Positions 46,900-55,917 of a stretch of DNA of 64,000 nt are shown one piece after another. The stretch is from Elmis aenea. Taxonomy: Eukaryota; Arthropoda; Insecta; Coleoptera; Elmidae. The number at the start of each line of letters is the position of its first letter. Positions within the stretch are counted from its first letter, which is position 1. The DNA lies in contig OX393578.1 of assembly GCA_947652605.1 (NCBI GenBank), positions 54,877,415 to 54,941,414 on the forward strand. Direction: 5' to 3'. The translations under genes and the position numbers were made by a program. The notes beneath the pieces are model-generated. The model saw nothing but the letters and a program-made list of their open reading frames with translations, did not search any database and was not told the DNA's origin.

Positions 46900-47835
46900 C
46901 AAACCCTATTAGATGATTGGGGTTGACACTAAACCTTCCAAGAAAAAAAACACTGTAATTTTTTATCTCCTGCTTAACGGTCTCTTTTTGAAGACCGTGG
47001 CAGATATCTCCGTTTGGCACGAACCATCGGGCGTTGATAATCATTTAGATAATTTTGGATTGGAATCTTTCCAGAATCTCTATATTTTAATTTGAAGCTG
47101 AGCCCCACAGCTGATTTCCATAGGTCCAAACCGGTGTCAAGATGGATTTGTATACTAATAGTTTATTCTCAATTGAGAGGAGTGATTTTCTGCCAATGAT
47201 CCAATATAGTTTGGTCAGTTTGAGTCCGAGTAGTTTTCTTTTGATGAAAATGTGCTTACGCCAACTTAAAAGCCTGTCAAGATGGATTCCGATGTACTCT
47301 TCACATCTTCTGATTATTGGAACTGTTGGTTGTTCAAAGAAACAGATGGACAAGTCTCGTTTTTCAGTGTGAAGATTACATGTACATATTTAGTTTCGTT
47401 AGCTATTATTCGCCATTTTTTTAAACATTCTGGATGTCGTTTATATTTTTTAAAGAATGCCTGACGCCATCATAGGTGCCAGCTACCCTTAACGTAGGGT
47501 AGCTAGCACAGTGCAGCAGTTTCATTTGAAAAAGTGGCTGTTATAGTGTTTAAGTTGGTAGATCTGCTGTATAAAAAAGGTACAGAACTGGTCCTAGACG
47601 CTCCCTTGCGGAACTCCGGACTTTATAGGGTGCAGAAATGTATATTATTTTCAATGTTTCACAAGAAAACGTCTGTCTTGATCCTAAGAAAATGAAGGTG
47701 ATATTTGTCTTACTTTTTTTCAGATAGAACAACTTCGACAAAATTGGAAGTAAGGTCATGGGCCTGTACGATTTAATATTCTTGCTGGTTTGCCTGGTTT
47801 CAGAACCATCAGGATATGAGCTACTTTCCATTATT
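46900..47835 (-). pseudogene. Jockey-like RT fragment, internally deleted
   Basis: From 47831 the minus strand shows SYRPMTLLPILSKLF (RT block before palm), then after a deletion LGPVLYLFYTADLP. After another gap, 47353-47087 gives EEYIGIHLDRLLSWRKHI, KLYWIIGRKSLLSIENK and PVWTYGNQLWGSASN, followed by a continuation with stops to about 46900. Blocks A and FADD are absent. Same group as the copy at 50540-55154. Confidence 0.8.
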
Positions 47836-49261
47836 GGTGATAAACTGTTGATTGCTTAATAAGAACCAGAAAGAATGACTTCTTACATTTTTTAATATTT
47901 TCAACAAATCATTCATGATGTCTGTAGATTACTGAATAAGAATCAAATCATGTGGCAGTGATTCGATTTATATTTCGTTCAAACTATTTGTAAGATAGTT
48001 TGTAGATTGCTGAATATGAACAAGAAACAAGTGGTAGTTATTCGATTTTCAAATGTTTAGTACGAATTATCTGTGATGGACTGCAGTTAACCGAACTGGA
48101 ATTCGACGAATGTGTTCTACTTAACTGTTCTGTCTCCCTGTTTTATCAGAATACTTAGAGAGAAACTTTGTTATCATCAAAAAGTTGTAGATTATAGTTT
48201 ATTTCCTCTGATTGTATTGAGATACTCCTTAAACTTCGCTGAATGTACAGAGATTAAATCGTTTGTAACCTGAATAATGTTGAACAATGCTTGAAGAAAG
48301 TAAATATTTATTCTCGTTTAATTTATACCAACAATAATATTGTTCTGTTTAGCAGTAAATTTAGAACCTTTGCGTAAGTAAATTAAATTTTATCGGATTG
48401 TAGGTAAAAAAAGTTGCCTAAGAAGTCATTAATTTTTGTTTTAACAGCTCTTCTAAGTTGTTAAAGGAGAACAAATTTTGAACTAACAGCTTTTCTTCAA
48501 ATATTTGTTATGCAAATGATCAGAGGATAAATCTTTAATTAACCCGGTTTTATATATAAACCTTGGATCCATTTCGCGAACCTGCCGTATTTCGTAAGCA
48601 GTGGAAAAGCTCGGAGGCAATTTATAATGTGTTTTATAATCACGAAAGCGGCTGGATTTATAATATTAAAAAATGCTCTGCATATTTATTTATCCAGACG
48701 CTCTAAACCCATGGTTTCGCAAAATATAACGATCTTCCGCGAACGAAAGTGTTTTAATAAACGTGCTTTTTTTAATTTAGGGCAAACTTCACACTGTCAA
48801 TACAAATTTAATAATTTTAAGAACGCGGAAAGTTAATTTTAGCTCGAAATATCTGGTGATATTTTTGATAAAGTTGATATTTATGTCAGCTCTATGTAGA
48901 ACATGGCCAGATTACATGACATGAAATCCGAATACCGACAATTTTATGTAAGATTTATATTTTACAAATCTAAATCCTCAACTTGCATTCAGTTTAAATC
49001 CCACATATCAAACTATCGGTTTATAAAATGCACTTTTAGTTCGACAACTATAAAAATAAACAGTTCTGTTTAGAAGTGAATCAAAGTTATACAAATTTTA
49101 CTAAATGGCAAATATTAATGATTCTCACAATATCTTGTTCGCCCATTGCCCCTATATAAACAATAGGTATCATATTATATGGATAATAATAATAATCGCA
49201 ATCACCAAAGTTCCGCGAGCGGCGTTCGATAGGTACTCGAAAGTTATTCGAGAATCCATAA
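47836..49261. other. no gene seen
   Basis: A short imperfect direct repeat occurs near 47930-48060 (GATTGCTGAAT/GATTACTGAAT and TTCGATTT). No coding region is supported. Confidence 0.5.
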
Positions 49262-50539
49262 TATGAACCCCCTAACCACTCCAGGGACGGAGCAGGAGGG
49301 GGTAATGTGAAAAAATTTGTAAGAGTCCTATACCTAGATCTCGCCAACGGGTGACGATTAAGAAAAACTGACCCCGATACTCGAAGATTAATGCGACTGC
49401 GACAAAAAAGTTCCATTGGGCCACCCCTCCAAAACGTACAGGGACGGATTCAGAGGGGGGGTCCCAAAACCACATTTTTCGACGATTTTACCCACCTGAC
49501 GAAAAGCACGTGTTACTTTCGGAAACTTTTGTGACGGGTAAACTTGACCAACCATGGGACCCTCCCGACTGCACAACCGGGTTTCGGTTGATGTCGTTTC
49601 GACGCCGAAAATCGGTCTCGAATGTCGAAATTGTAGAGAAAGATGTGACCATAAACTTTAATGGGACTGTCTTGGCTGCCTGGTTTCGGCCGGAGGCCGA
49701 AACCTTGCCAGTATCCAGCGTCTTCAAGCGACTACAAGTTTTCGGCCGAAGGCCGAAAACTTGCCTGCACCCAGCGCATGTTTTCGGCCGAAGGCCGGAA
49801 ACATGCCAGTGTACAGCTTATATTCTTTAATAGGACTGTCACGGTTGCCTGGTTTCGGCCGAAGGCCGAAACCTTGCTAGTATCCAACTCTTACACCCTG
49901 TTTCGGCCAAATGTCGACAACGATTCGGCTTTACCGTAATTCCAAAACGGTTCGAGCTACAGACATGCGGTTTTGACTACTATGTAGGTGTTGTCGAGAG
50001 GAATTTTTTAATACGAAGTTTCGAACTTTTTGGACCATCTTCAGGTTAAAATTAACTTCATTTATAACTGGAAAACCGTTGCAGATAGGAATGTGCGGTT
50101 TTCGCCATTGCGATGCTACTTTTAAGCCAAGTTACATTTTATAACGTTTCTAATTAGGTTGACCCATCTTCAGGGCTACAATTTCGTATATCGAGAACGG
50201 GTAGAGATAGAAACGTGCGGTTTTCGTAGTTTATTAACTGTTATCGAGTAGACGAATAAGATTTGGAGTTTCGAATGTTTCGTCACTGTTAAGACCATCA
50301 TCATTTTCTACGCGCCGCGTTCTTTCTACGCGCACCGTTCTTTTTACTTTGAGCGTTCTTTCTACGTTTCAATTATTTACTTTGAGCGTTCTTTCTACGC
50401 ACACAATAATTTTCAAACAATCTTATACAACTTGTACAAATTGCAGAGGTTACATAATTATAATTTATATCGCTAAATCACACAATTTTAATCTTACGTC
50501 AATTCTCTATAGAAAGCGACTAAACAACTAAAAATATCA
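49262..50539. repeat. repeat-rich non-coding region with hairpin array
   Basis: At 49681-49705, 49737-49762, 49779-49802 and 49851-49874 there are four near-perfect hairpins of the form GTTTTCGGCCGAAGGCCGAA, each followed by CTTGCC or a variant. Upstream are two G-rich blocks (CAGGGACGGAGCAGG near 49281 and CAGGGACGGATTCAG near 49439). Downstream, AGCGTTCTTTCTACG recurs three to four times at 50316-50400. Overlapping ORFs here look like by-products of the GC-richer repeats. Confidence 0.7.
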
Positions 50540-51358
50540 ATCGTGCAGATTCCTCCAATAAGACAACAGGATGGAAATGGGCCCGAAATATTGAACAAAA
50601 AGCCAAAACATTCGCAGATCATTTAGAAAAGACAATCCAACCACATGGAGAAAACGAGGAAGCTCCTGATTGGGAAGAAATCCTACAAGAAAACAATGAA
50701 ATCAGACTTGCACCTAATGAAGTAATCACTGAAATTAAAGAAAATATTAATCCGAAACAAGCCCCTGGGTTTGATTTTATTACTGGTGGTGCTAAGACAT
50801 CTTCCAAGGAAAGCCATGTAAAATTGACCACCCTAATAAATGCTGCCTTTAGGCTCAAGTATGTATCTAGGCTGTGGGAAGTTGCAAAGGTGATTATGAT
50901 CTCTAAATTAGGGACACCTTCCAGTGAAGTTTCATCTTACAGTCCAGTCTTATTATTGCCTGTTATATCGAAAATGTTCGAAAAGCTGTTGCTTAAAAGA
51001 ATGAAACCAATAACAGAAGAAAAATAACTAATTTCCTCTGATCAATTTGGATTTAGAAATAAACATTCAACTATTGACCAGGTACACAGAATTACGAATG
51101 TCATAAAAAAAATCCCTAGAAGAAAAAAGTTTGTTCTACCACCTTTCTAGACGTAGCGCAAGCTTTCGACAAAGAGTGGCAAATGGTTTAAACTATAAAC
51201 TAAGATCGCTCCTCCCAAAACAATACTCCCAAATTCTTTGGTCCTACATCTTCAGACACTTCAGAATAAAGCAAGAAGAATTTTATTCAGAACTTAAAGA
51301 AAGTAAAGCAGGAGTTCCACAAGGAAGCGTACTAGGTCCGGTCCTATACCTATTGTAT
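50540..51358 (+). pseudogene. Jockey-like non-LTR retrotransposon ORF2, 5' part
   Basis: The frame near 50570-50800 matches the segment between endonuclease and RT (FADHLEKTIQPHG, then NINPKQAPGFDFITGG). It is followed by AFRLKYVSRLWEVAKVIMI and SSYSPVLLLPVISKMFEKLL (family: YRPISLLP), a stop at 51025-51027, then DQFGFRNKHSTIDQV and, after frame changes, KAGVPQGSVLGPVLYLLYT. The last codon is cut at ACTT (51359-51362) by the 51363-54232 transposon. The reading resumes at 54233 in frame (C-D-I-P), as expected for this RT. No intact ORF1 or endonuclease was recognised upstream. Confidence 0.85.
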
Positions 51359-51362
51359 ACTT

Positions 51363-54232
51363 GAAGCGCTCGGGGGAAAATAGTAATAAGCCACATGAAG
51401 TTAGTTTTGAGAAAAGCCTACTTTAAAGTTTTAATCAAATCCTGAAATAAGGGTTTAAGAAATATCTGTTTCATATTTTTTTTTCCACAGACCAATTATT
51501 GCTTACTTGAAATATTTAACAAGAGAGCAACAGTTATAGCAATAGTTTTCAAAAAAAATGAATAAACCCAAAAAAATTGTGGCTTGTTACCTTTTTTTGC
51601 TAAGAAAACGTAAATATTCTTTTATTTTAAGATATAACTGGAATATAATCAGAAGACGGTTGAAATACTTTTTTATTAAAAAACGTAACAAAAATACAAT
51701 TTTTTATTCAAATGTTTGTGAGTTTTCATGTTAACCGTCTACGTTTTCGATGTCGCCATCACATTGATCACTGGCAATTGCGCCTTCTACTCCAATGCCC
51801 AAATAAAAATCGTGATATGCTAATGGAATATATGGGAGAAGAACCTTTAAGTTCTGTAGTTTTTTTTCATTTACTTTAATTGGACCGTCGTATTTCTTTT
51901 CTACAGTGTTAAGATCTACTACCTGATGAATTTTTTGCCCTCTCTTACCAACACTTACGGGCTTAAACTCTTCATTAAGAACATGCTTTATAAACATTTT
52001 TGTAGGATGTTCCGCTTCAAACCTAAAGCAGCGCACTTTTGCAAAGTCTACATTTTCTTTGTCTTCTCTTAAGTGCTTTCTATTTAGTGATTTACTTATT
52101 TTATCAAAAGAAAAAAAGTCGTTTTGATTCATTTCATACACGTTAAACGGATTTTTTGTTCTTGAATCTTTGACTGCTTGAACCCAACAGTCAGGTGAGT
52201 AAACCTGACTGATATATTTTTTGCGTTTTTCTATTGCTGCGAAATCGCGATCTGAAGGTAGATGTGTATGCCCCGCCACAAGGAAGCGATGTTCTATAGA
52301 TTTGTATACGTTATTTCTTACCAAATGGAGCCATAGCGACATTATAGTCCAATTTTTATTTTGGCCCCCACAGTTGTCTGTAAAAACTATTAGATGTTTG
52401 TTCGGCTTTGGAGGGTAGTCTTTAAGGTACTTTAAAACACAACTGGCGATTTCGTCGCTTCCCCTTTTGGCAACATTTTCGATCCACATATACATGTAGC
52501 CTTTACCAGTGTTACCGTCGTGGATTCCTAAATTATACATCCAAGCTTTGCGCAGATAAAAAGCTTTGCCAACCGTAAGTTGTGGTATCGGTAGCGCTTG
52601 TTGTAGATCAAAACATATAACATTAAACAAATCGCCGTCTTCTTTTGATCGCTGCATTTCCAATTTTAAGTTAGTCTGCATAGCCTCGGCTCTCCTCTGA
52701 TGTAGCTCCAACAGTGTTTTTATTTTTTTTACTTCACCTTCATTGTCTTTTTGAGAAACAAGTGCAATATTGTGTTCGTCGCATGTTGCACAAGTATCAC
52801 TTTTAGGAAGCTTAAACCCAATGTTATACTCGGAACAAAATATTCTTCGGTATCTATCTTCCTTAACAGGAGTAATGTTGCGTTCACCGCACCACGGAGT
52901 GTAATATTTCTTGTAAAGGGATGATATTGAAATATCGTGGTCAATATAAATTCGATTAAGATTATTTTTCCGACTATAATGGCTACAATATTTTGGAATA
53001 GATAGAATATGATCGTGAACTGATTGCACCATTTCCTCGGGTAACCTGTTTTTTCTGGTCTTATGTCTACCACGACCATCGGATTTTGGAGTATTTCGCC
53101 CATCTCGTATCTGCTTACAAACATTATAAACTCGTCTCCTATTGGTCTGTAGGCCATGAATTGACAAGAACTCTTCTTTACACACGTCCTGGTCTCTGCC
53201 TTGTACTTTGACGAAATACTTAAATGTTGTGGATCTAGATGACTCCTGTCTTTTTGTTTTTTTAGGATACGAGCGCTTTTTTCCAACACTTTTAATAATG
53301 CCGAATAAGTATGCATTTTGCTTATCAAAGGTTTTTAACTCCCAAAATGAATTACATATATTTCTTTCTTCTCCTCCCAGTGACTCCCTACATTTTTTCT
53401 TACAGGTACACGGTGGGCCTAAAATTTTGGGGTCCCGCTTTACACCCTCGGGAGTGGTATAACCAAAACCTAAATTTCTTCTGTCCTGAGCTTTAAACTT
53501 CTTTCTGCACTCAACGTTGGTTTGTCTCTTTCTTGACGGTTTCTTTTTTGATGGTGTTGGCACGTGGCCTCTACTAGTGCCCTCACGCTAAGGCAAAATA
53601 ATGTTTTACAATAAAATTTAATAGGCATGTTTTAAGTAAAAATAGTAACAAGCCACAAAACATTTGTCTTTAATAGATGAGGTATGATTTTTTTGTTGTA
53701 AAACACCTAATGTGTTGTGTTGACATGAGTGATCTTCCAAAAACAAATGTATTTAATTTATTACATTGCAAACAACAAAATCAAAATCTTTCAAAGCCAA
53801 AAATTTTAGAAGAAAAAATAGGTTTAAAAGGGAATAAGCCACATAAAATTCGACATACCTCTGTTTCACAAATACTGCTGCTTTTATCACTTCCACTTAA
53901 ATAACAATAATCCTTGTCCTTATCACTGTCGTCTACTTCACTTGATATGTCACTATCACCGCTATTTTTGTCATTATCAAACAACTTTCTCTTAACTGCC
54001 GTATTGTTCACACTCGCCATGTTGAATTTATGTGGCTTGTTACGTTCTTGCTACAAATGTGCTAGTGTTTTGGCATGAGTCAAGAAAGTATCTATGTCAT
54101 GGTGGCGCTTCTTATTATTGAATAGCTGTAATATGTTTCCTGTGGCTTGTTACTTTTATGAGTAACAATTTTATGTAAAAAATTAGCGTTTTCAAAAAAT
54201 GTGGCTTATTACTATTTTCCCCCGAGCGCTTC
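51363..54232 (-). mobile_element. intact DNA transposon with 34-bp TIRs and 4-bp TSD
   Basis: Both ends carry a perfect 34-bp inverted repeat beginning GAAGCGCTCGGGGGAAAATA and ending AAGCCACAT, flanked by ACTT (51359-51362 and 54233-54236). Internal GTGGCTTRTTAC motifs, in either orientation, occur at 51383, 51579, 53645, 54032, 54142 and 54201, with a shorter match near 53832; they are likely transposase-binding sites. The element encodes one two-exon transposase. A 4-bp duplication and a DDE enzyme would fit the Sola superfamily, but I cannot confirm that. It split a Jockey-like RT at a position that is restored on excision. Confidence 0.95.
51731..54020 (-). CDS. two-exon DDE-type transposase (DUF7869-like), apparently intact
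   Basis: Exon 1 runs from the ATG at 54020 to 53859 (54 codons, Asp/Ser/Lys-rich) and ends ACAGAG before the splice donor GTATGT. The intron is 53858-53588, with acceptor TTTTGCCTTAG. Exon 2 runs from 53587 to the TAA at 51731, joined in phase 0, giving about 672 aa. Exon 2 has no ATG near its start, which supports splicing. Residues ~114-132 are a Cys-rich module (CTCKKKC), and a CATC pair follows near 320-323. The core shows CFDLQQALP (D about 381), VFTDNCGGQNKNW (D about 458) and GHTHLPSDRDFAAIE (E about 507), the layout of an RNase H-fold DDE enzyme. This family is widespread in insect genomes as unnamed proteins. The terminal repeats and the 4-bp duplication around it argue that it is the element's transposase. 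Superfamily name uncertain; recent activity is likely since the frame is clean. Confidence 0.85.
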
Positions 54233-54236
54233 ACTT

Positions 54237-55154
54237 GTGATATACCAAAGTTAGGAAGCGACCTTTGCCGACGACACGGCTATTTAAGGAATAAACAATA
54301 TGGAATCATCCGAGAAATTACAAGCAGCTGCCAATCAGATCAACAACTGAACAAAAACATGGGGTATAAAATTAAATGAAACTAAGTCAGTACATGTCAA
54401 TTTTACCAACAAGAGAATTGAACATGTACCAACCAACTTAAATAACAAACAAATACCATACCTACTCCGACACAGCAAAATACTTAGGTATTACACGGAA
54501 CGCTGAGCTACGTTGGAAGGCTCATGTCAAGAAAAAAAGAAAAGAAATAGGTATCAAATATAAATAAATGTACTGGCTAATCGGGAGAAATTCCTCTCTG
54601 TCCCTACATAATAAACAATTGCTTTACAAGCAAATTTTAAAGCCTGTATAGGCATATGGTATACAGCCCCATAGCACCAAACAAAGTAATACCTATTTAG
54701 ATCATCCAGATATTCCAGAACAAAACACTAAGGAACATCGCTGATGCACCTTGGTATTGCAGAAATAGTGACATATATCGGGACAACATGGATACTGTAA
54801 CCGACACAATTAAGAAGTTTGCCCAGAGCCACGAAGAAAGGCTCCATCAACATGTAAACGTCGAGGCGATCTAACTCCGGGACACTACAACATGATTACT
54901 AAGAGGATTCAAAAGGGCTAAACCTTTTGGGTTAGTTTAAGCAAAAGTTAAAAAGCAGAGACTGTGCGGTAGTGTGCACGTTAATAATTAGTAGGTATAC
55001 TTATATTATATTAGCAAACTAAGGACTGCTATTGGCTAAACCTTGGACTAAGTTTAAAAATAATTAATTTAGGCTAGAATTAAATTGCTTATTGGTCTCA
55101 AAGACCACATTGCATTGTTATAAACTCTATTAGGGTTTAAATTTAAAAAAAAAA
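54237..55154 (+). pseudogene. Jockey-like non-LTR retrotransposon, 3' part with poly(A)
   Basis: Continues the RT from the other side of the insertion. In a shifted frame, ATFADDTAI at about 54258-54284 is the catalytic box with both Asp. Then come YSDTAKYLGITRNAELRWKAH, MYWLIGRNSSLSLHNKQLLY and, near 54810, FAQSHEERLHQHVNVEAI, ending at a TAA close to 54873 at the usual ORF2 C-terminus. Several stops and frameshifts make it inactive. The element ends in an A-run (55145-55154), consistent with a non-LTR 3' tail. Confidence 0.85.
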
Positions 55155-55478
55155 TTCAATTGGGACTAGGGATTGCAATCCCGATCAAATTTTACGATCC
55201 CGGGATTTCGGGATTGAAGATGTTTTAATCCCGGGATCCCGGGATCCCGGGATTATATATAATGTGAAGTATTTGCTTAAAAACAGAAGCTAATGCAGTG
55301 TATATATATGTTTTGATTACAAATGATTTACATAATTATTGAATAATTTAGTAATTACCAATTATTTTTATTAACTTTTTATTTAATTTGTTTCCTCTAT
55401 AATTTCTGTTAATTTGTTTTAATTATATCATAGGTGCAAAGATGTTAATAATAATTGAAATATATATGTATATATATA

Positions 55479-55774
55479 TGTGGGATTGGGTTCTGATGGA
55501 TCCGTTAGAGGGCGACAGGGAGTGCGGCGTGCGGCGTGTAGCCTGGGGTGTTGGAAGTGAGGTTAGGGAGAACCACGTGTGCGGTGTACGGAAGTGTAAA
55601 GGATTAAAGTTGTAAAAGTTGCTTAGCTATTAATAAAACATTGTTGAGAGGTTAGAGAGAACCACGTGTGCGGTGTACGGAAGTGTAAAGGATTAAAGTT
55701 GTAAAAGTTGCTTAGCTATTAATAAAACATTGTTTCAAAGTTATTTGTCGATCTAACCCTAGATAAATCCCACA
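55479..55774 (+). repeat. 5' LTR (296 bp, two 89-bp units)
   Basis: Contains two tandem copies of an 89-bp unit (GAACCACGTGTGCGGTGTAC to CTATTAATAAAACATTG), each with an AATAAA polyadenylation signal. The ends TGTGGGAT and ATCCCACA are perfect 8-bp inverted repeats. Confidence 0.95.
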
Positions 55775-55778
55775 GAAT

Positions 55779-55796
55779 TGGGGGCTCGTCCGGGAT
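55779..55796 (+). promoter_or_regulatory. primer-binding site, tRNA-Pro
   Basis: TGGGGGCTCGTCCGGGAT begins 4 bases after the 5' LTR. It is the exact 18-nt complement of the 3' end of proline tRNA including CCA, the site at which minus-strand cDNA synthesis starts. Confidence 0.95.
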
Positions 55797-55917
55797 AGGA
55801 TTTGAAAGGGGATAGAAAGAGGATTTGAAAGACAAAGGAATCGAGACAATTGAGTGTGGCAAAAATAAGAAAAAAGATCGGACGCGTGGTGACGTGTGAA
55901 AGGTCATCGACCCCGTG

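Noticed and set aside
49087..49939. Cluster of overlapping ORFs on both strands
   Set aside because: The region is GC-richer and made of hairpin and G-rich repeats, so stop codons are rare; no frame shows a domain.
52729..53328. 199-codon minus-strand ORF
   Set aside because: It overlaps the transposase exon in another frame and lacks family motifs; the main frame explains the region.
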